From Sphingobacterium sp. LZ7M1 (GTDB lineage: Bacteria; Bacteroidota; Bacteroidia; Sphingobacteriales; Sphingobacteriaceae), in contig NZ_CP101134.1 in assembly GCF_024296865.1 (NCBI RefSeq), positions 310,001 through 374,000 on the forward strand: 64,000 nucleotides of DNA. The letters are read 5' to 3'. The translations under genes and the position numbers were made by a program. A model generated the notes under the pieces. It had not been told where the DNA came from. It saw only the letters and a list, made by a program, of their open reading frames with translations, and ran no database searches. Below are positions 42,782-52,578 of the stretch, piece by piece (within the stretch, counting starts at the first letter, position 1; every line of letters begins with the position of its first letter).

Positions 42782-44929
42782 ATGATGAAATATTTAAGTA
42801 TTGGCATCCTTGCTGTTGGATTGACAGCTTGCCAACAAGAAAAAGTAATTGAATCAAAAGCAGACATTAGCGTGAAACCCTACCCCAAAACCCAAAAAAT
42901 AGAACAAAAAGACATTTTCTTTGGAACTGAAGTCGAAGACCCATACCGTTGGTTGGAAGATGATCTTTCCCAGGAAACCAAAAACTGGGTGAAAGAAGAA
43001 AATGAGGTAACGGAAGACTACTTAAGCCAAATCCCTTTCCGTGAACAGATCAGAAAACGTCTAGAACACCTTTGGGACTATGAAAAGGTATCCGCACCTT
43101 TCAGATCCGGTGACTATATCTATTTTTTCAAAAATGATGGATTGCAAAATCAAAGTGTGTTATATCGCAAAAAAGGTGATGAAGGTAAGGAAGAGGTCTT
43201 TTTGGATCCTAATAAACTTTCATCAGATGGCACAACCTCATTAGCGGGACTGTCCTTTAGTAAAGATGGGTCTTTGGTCTCTTATCAGATCTCTGAAGGA
43301 GGTTCCGATTGGACCAAGGTCATTATCCTTAATGCGGAAGACAAATCCATTGTAGGAGATACCCTGATGAATGTAAAGTTCAGTGGAATGGCCTGGAAAG
43401 GTAATGAAGGAATCTACTATAGCTCTTATGACAAACCAAAAGAAGGCTCTGCATTATCTGCCATGACAGACCAACACAAGTTGTTCTTCCACAAATTAAA
43501 CACGCCTCAAAACACAGATGAGCTTGTCTTTGGCGGACCGAAAACACCGAGAAGGTATATTGGCGCTGGCCTGACAGAAGATGAACGCTTCTTGGTCGTT
43601 ACTGCTGCCAACTCAACTTCAGGAAACGAACTCTATATCAAAGACCTTTCAAAACCTGAGTCTCCATTTGTCACCGTAGTAAACAATATGGAGAAAAACC
43701 ACTATGTCCTGGACAATGATGGCGATCGTCTGTTGATCTATACGGAGTTAAATGCACCCAATGGCCGCATTGTGCAAACAGATATCGCTAATCCAACCCC
43801 AGAGGCTTGGAAAGACCTGATTGCTGAAACGGATCAAGTCTTGAGTCCATCAATTGGTGGGGGTAAAATATTTGCCAGCTACCTCAAAGATGCAACGACC
43901 CAGTTGAAGCAATACGATAGAGCCGGTAAATTTGAACATGATATTGAATTGCCAGGAGTAGGTTCTGCAGGTGGATTTAGTGCAAAGAAAGAAGAAAACG
44001 ATCTTTATTATTCTTTCACGAACTATGTTAATCCAGGTACGATCTATAAATACGAAATTGCATCGGGAAAATCAGAGATTTACAAAAAACCTGAGGTCCA
44101 ATTTGACCCAACCAAATACGAATCCAAGCAGGTGTTTTACACGTCCAAAGATGGAACCAAAGTCCCAATGATCATCACCTATAAAAAAGGAATTAAATTG
44201 GATGGAACTAATCCGACCATGTTATATGGTTATGGGGGCTTTAATATCTCCTTGACACCTTCCTTCAGTGTGAGCAATGTCATCCTATTGGAACAAGGCG
44301 GCGTCTATGCAGTCGCTAACCTTCGTGGTGGTGGCGAATATGGTGAGAATTGGCACCTAGCAGGGACGAAGCTCAAAAAACAGAATGTTTTTGATGATTT
44401 TATTGCTGCAGCAGAATACTTGATCAACGAAAAATACACCTCTTCGGAGAAACTAGCGATCTCTGGAGGATCCAATGGAGGTCTATTGGTTGGTGCATGT
44501 ATGACCCAAAGACCAGAGCTTTACAAGGTGGCATTTCCAGCGGTAGGCGTTTTGGATATGTTGCGTTATCATAAATTTACTGCCGGTGCAGGTTGGGCAT
44601 TCGATTATGGAACAGCTGATGATAATGCTGAAATGTTCAATTATCTGTTGAAATATTCTCCTTATCACGCTTTAAAGGCAGGTACTGACTACCCTGCGAC
44701 GATGGTTACCACAGCCGATCATGATGACCGTGTTGTTCCAGCACATTCCTTCAAGTTTGCAGCCAGACTGCAGGAATACAACAAAGGATCCAATCCAGTA
44801 TTGATCAGGATTGATACAAAAGCTGGCCATGGAGCAGGTAAGTCAACTGCCATGGTCATTGCTGAACAGACCGATAAATGGTCCTTTATGTTCCAGAACA
44901 TGAAGCAGGGCTATAAGGAAGTTAAATAA
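42782..44929 (+). CDS. Prolyl oligopeptidase (S9A) lipoprotein
   Basis: A 715-residue serine peptidase cutting after proline in short peptides. A lipobox (GLTACQQ, Cys about 17) points to the outer or inner membrane periplasmic face. An N-terminal beta-propeller (about 90-420) covers the catalytic alpha/beta hydrolase domain. The triad is Ser564 in SGGSNGGLL, Asp649 in DHDDRVVPAHS and His683 in AGHGAGKS. Length and motifs match S9A. It has its own promoter and terminator. Confidence 0.95.
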   Translation: MMKYLSIGILAVGLTACQQEKVIESKADISVKPYPKTQKIEQKDIFFGTEVEDPYRWLEDDLSQETKNWVKEENEVTEDYLSQIPFREQIRKRLEHLWDYEKVSAPFRSGDYIYFFKNDGLQNQSVLYRKKGDEGKEEVFLDPNKLSSDGTTSLAGLSFSKDGSLVSYQISEGGSDWTKVIILNAEDKSIVGDTLMNVKFSGMAWKGNEGIYYSSYDKPKEGSALSAMTDQHKLFFHKLNTPQNTDELVFGGPKTPRRYIGAGLTEDERFLVVTAANSTSGNELYIKDLSKPESPFVTVVNNMEKNHYVLDNDGDRLLIYTELNAPNGRIVQTDIANPTPEAWKDLIAETDQVLSPSIGGGKIFASYLKDATTQLKQYDRAGKFEHDIELPGVGSAGGFSAKKEENDLYYSFTNYVNPGTIYKYEIASGKSEIYKKPEVQFDPTKYESKQVFYTSKDGTKVPMIITYKKGIKLDGTNPTMLYGYGGFNISLTPSFSVSNVILLEQGGVYAVANLRGGGEYGENWHLAGTKLKKQNVFDDFIAAAEYLINEKYTSSEKLAISGGSNGGLLVGACMTQRPELYKVAFPAVGVLDMLRYHKFTAGAGWAFDYGTADDNAEMFNYLLKYSPYHALKAGTDYPATMVTTADHDDRVVPAHSFKFAARLQEYNKGSNPVLIRIDTKAGHGAGKSTAMVIAEQTDKWSFMFQNMKQGYKEVK

Positions 44930-44932
44930 ATG

Positions 44933-44964
44933 AAAGAGGCTCGGAATTGTTTCCGAGCCTCTTT
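44933..44964. terminator. Terminator between convergent genes
   Basis: A perfect 14-bp stem (44933-44946 with 44951-44964) with a TTGT loop is followed by T-rich DNA. Confidence 0.88.
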
Positions 44965-44982
44965 TTATTAGGTGTTGATACC

Positions 44983-45624
44983 TTATTTTTTAATCAATTT
45001 ATAATAGTACTTCACGTTGGCATAGGCAAGGGTATCCGAAGTTTCGGTCATATCATCCTTACTCGGGAAATGATAGGTATTTCCCCAAAAGAAATCCTTG
45101 TCAGAAACGAGTCCTTCACTCCGATTATCTAGATAGAAAGAAGATTCTTTTCGTTTTTTAATCAAGCGACTATAATTGCTCTCATAAATGATTTCTTCTT
45201 TGGTACTTGGGTAAGTTCCGTAGTATTGCCAAAAATCAGCATAAATATTCCATCGGAATAAGGAGTCCTTTTCACCGACCTTGAATCCAAAGACATTACT
45301 CTCATATTCATTGGGAAATTCAGTCAATGTATCTCTTCGTACCATCAATGAATCATATTTGAAATAGGAAAGCTTGTTCTCTTTCCCAAAAGAGGTCGTA
45401 AAATAAGTGTTAGGATCGAAACCTTCGGATTTATCTACAGCCCCTTCCTTGGACCCAACATACAATTTGGCATTGACGAGTTCAAATCGATCAAACTTAT
45501 AAATCATGGGTTTGTTTGGATCCTCCTTGTCATCTGGATCAATGGGATCCTTGGTACAGGAATAGCTAAATAATAACGAGAGAATAATTAGCAGGGAATT
45601 CTTAATGTTAAGTGTAAATTTCAT
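44983..45624 (-). CDS. Hypothetical lipoprotein
   Basis: A 213-residue protein with a lipoprotein signal (LLFSYSCTKD, Cys about 23) followed by an Asp/Pro/Lys-rich linker (DPIDPDDKEDPNKP) as in many Bacteroidota surface lipoproteins. The mature part has no motif I recognise. It stands alone between two terminators. Confidence 0.78.
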   Translation of the reverse strand: MKFTLNIKNSLLIILSLLFSYSCTKDPIDPDDKEDPNKPMIYKFDRFELVNAKLYVGSKEGAVDKSEGFDPNTYFTTSFGKENKLSYFKYDSLMVRRDTLTEFPNEYESNVFGFKVGEKDSLFRWNIYADFWQYYGTYPSTKEEIIYESNYSRLIKKRKESSFYLDNRSEGLVSDKDFFWGNTYHFPSKDDMTETSDTLAYANVKYYYKLIKK

Positions 45625-45733
45625 AGCATCTTGGTAATAATAGGATATGCAACAAATTTAGAAAGATTATTTATCAAAGAGAAATATTAGCCATTTGAAT
45701 TTCGTTGGAATTCTCAAAAAATGCGTATATCAA

Positions 45734-45768
45734 AAAAAGAAGCTATCTGTTTCAGATAGCTTCTTTTT
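45734..45768 (-). terminator. Terminator of the thioredoxin/TPR gene
   Basis: A perfect 16-bp stem (45734-45749 with 45753-45768) with a TTT loop and a T-run on the minus strand. Confidence 0.88.
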
Positions 45769-45836
45769 CTAAATTAAAATATCTTCCGACTCATAATGAG
45801 TTGGATAGGGGTATATGCTCTGTGTTCTTACCAGAA

Positions 45837-47072
45837 TTATTTCACCCAAGTAGGTTCACCTTTTTTCATTTTCTCCAAGGTTGCTTGGTATTCAGCCTTA
45901 CTGCCTTCATCCACTGCAGCAATAGCTTTCTCCTGCCATTCGATAGCTTCTTTCGTTTTTCCTACTTTGTGCAATAGGTTGGCGTAAGTATCCATTAATG
46001 CTGGATCATTTGCTTCTTCAAGGGATTTCTTGCTCCATGCTAAAGCCGATTCAACACAGGAAGGATCATCACAGTTCTCAAATATGGCCCAAGCAAACGA
46101 ATTCAATTGTGATGCATTTACTTTAGAAGGGTCAAGGTTGATATAGGCTTGAACAGCATCCCTGAATGCTGGCCAATTTTGCTTTCTGGCATAGTAGTTA
46201 GGTTTGAAGCTGGCAATAGAATTCGTTAAAGAAATCGTTGGATACTTCTTGCTCACTTCCTCTACCGTTTTATCAAAGATATCAGTTTCTGACTTCATTA
46301 CCACTGGAGCTATCTCTGAATTGATAATGGATACCGAAAGGATTTGGTCTGTTTTTCCAGCGCCTAATTTAGCATCAACTTTCTCTTTGTTTTCCAGAAG
46401 GGTATTGAATGCTTTAGATCCTGGTTTACCCACGTTTTTGCTGATCAATTTCAGAACATCGTCTTCCATTAATTCCTCTGCTGTAGAGTTGTTGATGACA
46501 CTTTCAACAGCTTTGGCGGTCAATTCTCGGTCATAGGCCTTTACTGCTGCTGCAGCCATTGATTTAGCGGTAGCTTTATCATTGGGTTTGTCATTGAATT
46601 TCTTAACCAATGTTTCGTATTGCGTGTTTGGATCTAGACCTTCTTTTGCAGCTGCAATGAATTGGTCTGCCTCACCACCACCAACAATGCGGTGTACCAA
46701 TTCGCCATCCGGACTGAAGATCAGGAAGGTTGGGTATGCCGCAACTTTATAATCTTTTGCAAAGCGTTTCGCTTCTTCGCGCCATGATTTAACATCCTCA
46801 TTATCCGCTGGCGTTTCATCCATTTGGATTTTCAGGTTCACAAAATTCTCATTAAAGAAGGAACCTACCTTTTCTTGAGGAAAGATATTGGCAGCCATCC
46901 ATTTACACGGTCCACACCATGTCGTAAAGGCATCAACAAATATATGCTTGTTCTCTGCTTTGGCTTTTTCTTTCACTTTGGCCCAAGTCGTGTTGTGCTC
47001 AAAGGAAATTCCTTTCTCTTGGCCGATTGCCAAAAAAGGAAGAGTGAATAACAATAATATTAACTTTTTCAT
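45837..47072 (-). CDS. Secreted thioredoxin-fold protein with C-terminal TPR-like region
   Basis: A signal peptide (MKKLILLLFTLPFLAIG) is followed by a thioredoxin domain (about 25-135) with the redox motif AFTTWCGPCKWMA (Cys53, Cys56), and AAYPTFLIFSPDG with the cis-Pro. Residues about 150-411 are helical, ending in TPR-like repeats (MDTYANLLHKVGKTKEAIEWQEKAI). This is a periplasmic thiol-disulfide protein; whether it reduces or oxidises is not clear. It is separated from the C1 peptidase by a terminator, so it is an independent unit. Confidence 0.9.
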   Translation of the reverse strand: MKKLILLLFTLPFLAIGQEKGISFEHNTTWAKVKEKAKAENKHIFVDAFTTWCGPCKWMAANIFPQEKVGSFFNENFVNLKIQMDETPADNEDVKSWREEAKRFAKDYKVAAYPTFLIFSPDGELVHRIVGGGEADQFIAAAKEGLDPNTQYETLVKKFNDKPNDKATAKSMAAAAVKAYDRELTAKAVESVINNSTAEELMEDDVLKLISKNVGKPGSKAFNTLLENKEKVDAKLGAGKTDQILSVSIINSEIAPVVMKSETDIFDKTVEEVSKKYPTISLTNSIASFKPNYYARKQNWPAFRDAVQAYINLDPSKVNASQLNSFAWAIFENCDDPSCVESALAWSKKSLEEANDPALMDTYANLLHKVGKTKEAIEWQEKAIAAVDEGSKAEYQATLEKMKKGEPTWVK

Positions 47073-47129
47073 AATCAGTGTTTATTACATATTGTGGAAT
47101 TGTAAAAACTAAGTTAATTATTTAAATGA

Positions 47130-47157
47130 AAAAGTCCCGATTTTTATCGGGACTTTT
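47130..47157 (-). terminator. Terminator of the C1 peptidase gene
   Basis: A perfect 12-bp stem (47130-47141 with 47146-47157) and TTTT loop. The flanking A-run becomes a T-run on the minus strand. Confidence 0.87.
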
Positions 47158-47173
47158 GATATTTTATTTAAGA

Positions 47174-48355
47174 TTAAATACCTAATTGTTTCTGCATGTT
47201 TTTATCCAATGCTTTCTTATGAACCAATAAAGAAATTGTTTTGTAGCGAACAAATTCTTTCGTTGCGTAAAGGTATCCTTGGTAATCATTGGAAACTCCC
47301 CATGAGTTTTTCACGATATAGTATTCTTTTCCGTTTTGATCCTTCACTTTACCTACGATATGCATACCGTGGTCATCAGTCGTTTCGTAGTTGTCAAAAG
47401 CCTCTTGTCTTTGGTCTGCTGTGATAGCTGGTTCAGCTTTAGGACCATTGAACAATTGATCTACTTCCTCTTTGCTCATTTTCTCGATCGGTTTCTCCGG
47501 TACGAAAGCAACCCCGTTCTTCCAGCTGAATGTTTTCTCAGAAACATCCGTAGCCCAAGCTACAGTGAATCCTTTTTCTAAGGCTTTGTCGATGATATCT
47601 GTTAGATCATTGATCTTCACATTATAAAAACTCTCAAACGACCAGTTGTCTGGAATCAAAAGGACAAATGGTTTATAGTAGGCATGTTCCTCAAATGAAG
47701 AGATCCCTACGTAGTCGTCAGGATTGATGCCGATTACTTGGTCAGCAAATGTTCTTGGCGTATATGTTTTTCCTTTGTATTGGAATGATTCTGGAACTTC
47801 CCCTAAGTAAGAGTCCATGGCACCGGTAAATGCGCTCATCCAGTTTTTTGAAGGTTTCTTGCTTTTTGCAACTGTCTCCGTGATGGATTGCAAGATTGGA
47901 CTCATCTCACTGAAGTTGTTTCTTGATTGTCCCTCTGGCAGTCCTGTATATACATCATAAGGTACAGCACCGTATTTTCTGAAGATCGTCAATACATCAT
48001 GCAATTGTCCACCATCACCTTGCGCTTGCTCACCATGTAGACGAACGAAGTTCTTCGCTTTTTCAACATATGTATTGCGTGCTGTATACAATTGGGAGAT
48101 TTCAACGGGGTCTTTACCCATACGGATCATTTCTGACTCTAGGAATGAGTTTCCTGAGTATGACCAACAGGTCCCTGATGATCCCTGATCTTTAATTGAA
48201 GTCCTTCCTAAGTTGATGACTTCTGTGAACTTAAACCCTTCCTTGCTATTGTCGCTTGCATTTCCTTTTAGGGCATTTATTAGATTGTCTTGAGCTTGTA
48301 CTTGTGTAGCAGCAAAGAACGCTGCTGCAATTAGAATAGATTTACTCCAATTCAT
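47174..48355 (-). CDS. Secreted C1 (papain/bleomycin hydrolase-like) cysteine peptidase
   Basis: A signal peptide (ends TQVQAQ) is followed by a bleomycin hydrolase/PepC-like aminopeptidase of 393 residues. The triad is Cys63 in SSGTCWSYSG, His332 in DDHGMHIVG and Asn350 in VKNSWG. The oxyanion Gln lies in KDQGSSG. Cytoplasmic PepC lacks a signal peptide; Bacteroidota members are exported and trim peptides in the periplasm or outside. It is followed by its own terminator. Confidence 0.93.
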   Translation of the reverse strand: MNWSKSILIAAAFFAATQVQAQDNLINALKGNASDNSKEGFKFTEVINLGRTSIKDQGSSGTCWSYSGNSFLESEMIRMGKDPVEISQLYTARNTYVEKAKNFVRLHGEQAQGDGGQLHDVLTIFRKYGAVPYDVYTGLPEGQSRNNFSEMSPILQSITETVAKSKKPSKNWMSAFTGAMDSYLGEVPESFQYKGKTYTPRTFADQVIGINPDDYVGISSFEEHAYYKPFVLLIPDNWSFESFYNVKINDLTDIIDKALEKGFTVAWATDVSEKTFSWKNGVAFVPEKPIEKMSKEEVDQLFNGPKAEPAITADQRQEAFDNYETTDDHGMHIVGKVKDQNGKEYYIVKNSWGVSNDYQGYLYATKEFVRYKTISLLVHKKALDKNMQKQLGI

Positions 48356-48479
48356 ATGATTTGTGTGTTTTTTTAATTGTGCACGAATTTATTAATTATA
48401 AACCGCGAACAAGGGTAGATTTTGTAAAAATATTAGCACAAATATTTCAATAGGATTAAGATTAGCTTCCTATAAAAAG

Positions 48480-48509
48480 AAACGGGCTGGTGTTATCACC
48501 AGCCCGTTT
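48480..48509 (-). terminator. Terminator of the terC-led end of the operon
   Basis: A perfect 13-bp stem (48480-48492 with 48497-48509) with a TTAT loop and CTTTTTATAG on the minus strand. Confidence 0.87.
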
Positions 48510-48518
48510 CTAAATTCT

Positions 48519-49574
48519 TTATGCTTTATCAAAATCCTGCTTCTTCGGAAAGGCTAAGGATGCAATGATACTTAGTGCTAGTATTCCTATAATGACGATC
48601 AGGGAATGCGAAGTCGTAAAGCCCCATTCTTTCAGGTAACTGTGCAACAACATTTTCAGACCGATGAAGATCAATAGGAATGCTAATCCGACTTTCAAAT
48701 AATGGAACTTGTGGATAATGTTTACCAATAAGAAGAACATTGACCTTAATCCCAGGATCGCAAAGATATTGGAGAAGAATACAATATAAGGGTCTTTCGT
48801 TACCGAGAAGATCGCAGGGATCGAGTCAACTGCAAAGATCAAATCGGTAAACTCGATCACCAAAAGGACCAAGAACAAAGGTGTCATGTATTTTTCGCCA
48901 TTTTCAATATGGAAGAACCTTCCTTGATCTAACTTATGGGTTACTTTAAAGTGTTTTGAAGCAAATTTTACCACAGGGTGGTTCTCCGGATCAACCTCTT
49001 CCTCTTTGTTTCGGTTGATGTACATATTAAATCCAGTATAAACCAGAAATGCACCGAATACATAAAGGATCCATCCAAATTTGGTGATCAAGGCTGCACC
49101 TACGAAAATAAAGATACAACGCATGATAATCGCCCCTAGGATACCCCATACCAATACTTTATGATAGTATTTCTCAGGAATACCAAATGAACTGAACAAA
49201 AGAACCATAACAAAGATGTTGTCAACGGAAAGGGCATATTCAACCACATAACCGGTCAGGTATTCCAGGGTCAGGTTCTTGTTGTAGATATGAATACTGC
49301 CCGCTAGGTCGTTTTCATTAATGGTAATGTTATGGAAATGGTTTGCGACGACTTCCTTGAGTCGAGCCATGTCATGAACATTGTGGAGTTCATTCCCCCA
49401 ATAATACAGGAGCAAGCCAAACAAGAGGGCAAAGGTTACCCAGATGGCACTCATGATTGCTGCAACTTTTAACGATACTGGTTTGTCACTTTTGGAAAAT
49501 AGACCTAAATCTATCGCTAGCATCAGAATTATAAATATTATAAATCCGATCATAAAAAGTGCTTCGTGGCTCAT
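48519..49574 (-). CDS. TerC/Alx-family integral membrane protein
   Basis: A 351-residue membrane protein with about nine helices. Family motifs are EYALSVDNIFVMVLLF and EFTDLIFAVDSIPAIF, whose acidic residues are thought to bind metal. TerC/Alx proteins export manganese and help metal loading of exported proteins; they were first linked to tellurite resistance. It starts 3 bp after a polyprenyl synthase gene, an unusual but clear co-transcription. No Mn riboswitch is visible because it is internal to the operon. Confidence 0.92.
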   Translation of the reverse strand: MSHEALFMIGFIIFIILMLAIDLGLFSKSDKPVSLKVAAIMSAIWVTFALLFGLLLYYWGNELHNVHDMARLKEVVANHFHNITINENDLAGSIHIYNKNLTLEYLTGYVVEYALSVDNIFVMVLLFSSFGIPEKYYHKVLVWGILGAIIMRCIFIFVGAALITKFGWILYVFGAFLVYTGFNMYINRNKEEEVDPENHPVVKFASKHFKVTHKLDQGRFFHIENGEKYMTPLFLVLLVIEFTDLIFAVDSIPAIFSVTKDPYIVFFSNIFAILGLRSMFFLLVNIIHKFHYLKVGLAFLLIFIGLKMLLHSYLKEWGFTTSHSLIVIIGILALSIIASLAFPKKQDFDKA

Positions 49575-49577
49575 ATT

Positions 49578-50552
49578 CTATTTTTTTCTTTCTGTAGTGT
49601 AACGTACTAATTGTTCTAATCCTAATTTATATTCTCCGCCGTTCGGGATGGTATCTAAGATATCAAAAGCTTCCTGCTGATATTTCAGCATTTGCTCCGT
49701 AGCATAGTCCAACCCACCGTTGATCTTGACGAAATTGATGACTTCAGCCACTTTTTGCGCATCTTCATTATGATGCTTCACTAAGTTGATGATCTTCCTT
49801 TTCTGCGCCTTATCAACGACAGAAAGGGCATGGATCAAAGGCAAGGTCATTTTCTTTTCCTTGATGTCGTTACCAACCGGCTTTCCGACATCATCCAAAC
49901 CAAAATCAAACAGATCATCCTTGATTTGGAAAGCTATTCCAACCTTTTCGCCGAACAAGCGTAGCTTTTCAATGGTTTCTGGATTGGCTCCAGCTGATGA
50001 AGCACCGATGGCACAACAGGAAGCAATCAAAGAAGCCGTCTTTTTACGGATAATGTCATAATAGATTCCCTCTTCAATATCCAGGTGCCTTGCTTTCTCA
50101 ATCTGCAGCAATTCTCCCTCGCTCATTTGCTCCACAGCTTCCGAGGCCAGGCGCAACAGGTCATGTTCCTTATGCTTTACCGATAACAATAAACCCTTGG
50201 AAAGCAAAAAATCGCCAACCAATACAGCAACCTTGTTCTTCCATAGGGCATTGATCGAGAAAAATCCACGTCTCTCATTGGAATTGTCCACTACATCATC
50301 ATGAACCAAGGAAGCAGTATGAAGTAATTCTACCAACGAGGCACCATGATAGGTGGATTCGGTAATACCTCCGGTCAATCCAGCTGAAAAGAAAACAAAC
50401 ATAGGTCGCATCTGTTTTCCCTTTTGCTTAATAATATAACGTGTAATACGGTCTAACAGCGGGGCGGAACTCTGCATAGATGCCTTGAAGGTCTTTTCAA
50501 AGCGTTTGAGATGTTCTTTTATAGGAAGTTGTATTTCGTCTAATGTTAACAT
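49578..50552 (-). CDS. All-trans polyprenyl diphosphate synthase
   Basis: A 324-residue prenyltransferase extending farnesyl diphosphate for the quinone side chain or related lipids. Both Asp-rich motifs are present: HDDVVD (84-89) and KDDLFD (211-216). The first lacks the two-residue insertion, consistent with long-chain (IspB/HepT-like) products. Upstream is DUF3109 54 bp away on the same strand, and terC follows after 3 bp. The exact chain length cannot be read from the sequence. Confidence 0.92.
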   Translation of the reverse strand: MLTLDEIQLPIKEHLKRFEKTFKASMQSSAPLLDRITRYIIKQKGKQMRPMFVFFSAGLTGGITESTYHGASLVELLHTASLVHDDVVDNSNERRGFFSINALWKNKVAVLVGDFLLSKGLLLSVKHKEHDLLRLASEAVEQMSEGELLQIEKARHLDIEEGIYYDIIRKKTASLIASCCAIGASSAGANPETIEKLRLFGEKVGIAFQIKDDLFDFGLDDVGKPVGNDIKEKKMTLPLIHALSVVDKAQKRKIINLVKHHNEDAQKVAEVINFVKINGGLDYATEQMLKYQQEAFDILDTIPNGGEYKLGLEQLVRYTTERKK

Positions 50553-50605
50553 GTAGTGGGTATAAGACCTTCAGGTCAAACTGAATCGCAATAAAAATAC
50601 TAAAA

Positions 50606-51172
50606 TTATGCTTTAGAAGCTAAGGTATTTTCAAGCTGTTGGTACCATTCTTCACCGTATTCACGAATCAAAGGGTCTTTCAGGAACTTATAAACTGGGA
50701 TTTTAAGTTCTTGCCCAAAACTGCAGGCATCTTTACAGATATACCAACGGTCATAATGCAAAACATCAAACTCAGGGTAGTGCGTAGCACGGATAGGATA
50801 GAGGTGGCAGGAAATCGGTTTCTTCCATTGCACATCACCCATTTCATAGGCTTTTTCAATACCGCATTTCGTAATCCCGTTTTCCCAAGTTACATAGGCA
50901 CATTCCTTATTGCCGCCCACACAGGTCGTCGTTAGGTCGCCATCGGCATCAACCACTGAGGTTCCCTGCTCCTCAATGGCTTTTATCCCCGCCTCAGTGA
51001 GGTAGGGTTTTACTTTTGGATAAATCTCCGCTAATATCTTGGTCTCAGCCTCCGTCAATGGTGCTCCTGCATCGCCTTCAATGCAACAAACTCCCTTACA
51101 CTTGCTGAGATTACACACAAAGTCATTGTTGATGATATCCTCATGAACAAGGACATTTCCTACTTCTATCAT
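50606..51172 (-). CDS. DUF3109 family cysteine-rich protein
   Basis: A 188-residue cytoplasmic protein typical of Bacteroidota. It has about eleven cysteines, beginning with [16 protein letters not shown], which resembles the CxxCxxxCC cluster of YkgJ-type metal-chelating proteins. Others lie in [23 protein letters not shown] and YICKDAC. A metal or Fe-S centre is therefore likely but unproven. It is 3 bp after the DUF3108 gene and clearly operonic. Confidence 0.88.
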   Translation of the reverse strand: MIEVGNVLVHEDIINNDFVCNLSKCKGVCCIEGDAGAPLTEAETKILAEIYPKVKPYLTEAGIKAIEEQGTSVVDADGDLTTTCVGGNKECAYVTWENGITKCGIEKAYEMGDVQWKKPISCHLYPIRATHYPEFDVLHYDRWYICKDACSFGQELKIPVYKFLKDPLIREYGEEWYQQLENTLASKA

Positions 51173-51175
51173 TTT

Positions 51176-51967
51176 CTATTTTGAATAACTTACCCTCTTG
51201 CCCAATGGATACTTTAGACCATCTGCACTCACTAAATCCATAGTCACTGATCCAATCAAGATTTCCACTTGAGCCTTCACAGGTATACGATTGCCATCAT
51301 TGGTAACCCAAAGATACAAACGACTGCTCTTTTTAAAGATTCTTCCTGGAGATATTTCTGGACTAAGCTTGATACATTCAAGTTCTCCCAATACCGACTT
51401 TACCTTTTCAACCCCAATATACTCAACACCAAGCTGTGCAACCTCATCGTTCAAAAAGTAAGTGATCTTAAATTTATCGCCAGACTTTAAGCCTGAAAAA
51501 TCTAGGTTCCTGGAAAAATAATATGCAGATACCAAATCAAAAGTCTGCTGGGTCGGACTGGTGAAAGTACCTTTTTTACCCTTTACCTTCTTGGTCTTAT
51601 GATCAAATGTCGCATATTCTACCCTACGATAGTTGTTCTCCCTGATATTCTCGGTATAGAGAATAGGAAGGAAGTTGGACTGATCTATATAGGAATCATA
51701 CTGGTTCTTGACCGTGTAAAATTTGGAAAATGCTCCAGAGGTCTGCCCAAAGGCCGACAAATGGATAGCATCGTTGATCCCAAAACTATATTTTGACTCC
51801 TGAACTGAAAGTGTTCCAGTTGCTGCCGAAATAAAACCATATCTAAGCTTATATTTTAATATTTCGCCGGGCTTGAAAGTAGGTTCTTTTAAATAGGGTA
51901 GCGTTTGTCCAATGACCGTAGTCATCAAAAAAACACTGAATACAATTAATGAAATAAATCTTTTCAT
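51176..51967 (-). CDS. DUF3108 periplasmic/outer-membrane-associated protein
   Basis: A signal peptide (FISLIVFSVFLMTTVIG) is followed by a DUF3108 domain of about 240 residues, with FKPGEILKYKLRYGFISAATGTL-like start (motif positions about 30-52) and the later SRLYLWVTNDGNRIPVKAQVEI. The domain is beta-rich; its function is unknown. It lies in a run of same-strand genes between DUF2480 and DUF3109. Confidence 0.88.
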   Translation of the reverse strand: MKRFISLIVFSVFLMTTVIGQTLPYLKEPTFKPGEILKYKLRYGFISAATGTLSVQESKYSFGINDAIHLSAFGQTSGAFSKFYTVKNQYDSYIDQSNFLPILYTENIRENNYRRVEYATFDHKTKKVKGKKGTFTSPTQQTFDLVSAYYFSRNLDFSGLKSGDKFKITYFLNDEVAQLGVEYIGVEKVKSVLGELECIKLSPEISPGRIFKKSSRLYLWVTNDGNRIPVKAQVEILIGSVTMDLVSADGLKYPLGKRVSYSK

Positions 51968-51997
51968 ACGGGTTTGACAGCAATTATATTGGAAAGT

Positions 51998-52513
51998 TTA
52001 AGATTTTCGCTTGAATACAGGGACAGTGGAACAAGGTTCTCCGTACATGACGCTTTTGGCAACCTTGCTTAATTGTGTTGTAAATGTAACAAAGGCTGAC
52101 TCAGGTACCGGAATATCCCCGCAACCTTTTACTACGATGCGTTGGTCCTGGTACTGACTATAGTCCAGGGTAGAAAGGGCATGGTCAAATAAGATCTTGC
52201 GCACATAGTCCTCATCCCCAAAATGGATCGATAAGGCTTGATCAGCTAATTTGGTAGATAGGAGCATATAGGCCCAGGTAGGCACAATCGCATCTGCAGA
52301 ACAGATTATCCCGATATGTTTGTCCTTGTATTGGGTCCAGTCATGGGTTTTAATGAATTCCCTGAAGTCTTTTTCCTTAAGGATCAGACCATGGAATAAA
52401 TTATCCTTGATATCATAAATTTCAATAGCGGCTTTTGGAGCATGCTCTGCCAAATCAATCGTTATCAACCCGCTCTGAGCGACCTTGTTTATTATGTTTT
52501 CTTGAATGTCCAT
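51998..52513 (-). CDS. DUF2480 family protein
   Basis: A 171-residue cytoplasmic protein of the Bacteroidota-specific DUF2480. Recognisable segments are LITIDLAEHAP, HIGIICSADAIVPTWAYMLL and RIVVKGCGDIPVPESAFV, the last with a conserved Cys. DUF2480 genes in other species often sit near Fe-S or DUF59 genes; that is not the case here. Function unknown. The gene lies 30 bp before DUF3108. Confidence 0.87.
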   Translation of the reverse strand: MDIQENIINKVAQSGLITIDLAEHAPKAAIEIYDIKDNLFHGLILKEKDFREFIKTHDWTQYKDKHIGIICSADAIVPTWAYMLLSTKLADQALSIHFGDEDYVRKILFDHALSTLDYSQYQDQRIVVKGCGDIPVPESAFVTFTTQLSKVAKSVMYGEPCSTVPVFKRKS

Positions 52514-52531
52514 TTCTATAAAAATAAAAAA

Positions 52532-52557
52532 AGCTGGATAACATTCGTCATCCAGCT
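52532..52557 (-). terminator. Terminator of the PpiD-like gene
   Basis: An 8-bp stem (52532-52539 with 52550-52557) with a 10-nt loop is followed by a seven-T run on the minus strand. Confidence 0.82.
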
Positions 52558-52578
52558 ACAAATTTAATCAATTCTATG

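Noticed and set aside
42532..42867. 111-codon minus-strand frame crossing the lpxH/oligopeptidase intergenic region
   Set aside because: It covers both divergent promoters and the signal peptide of the oligopeptidase; no conserved features.
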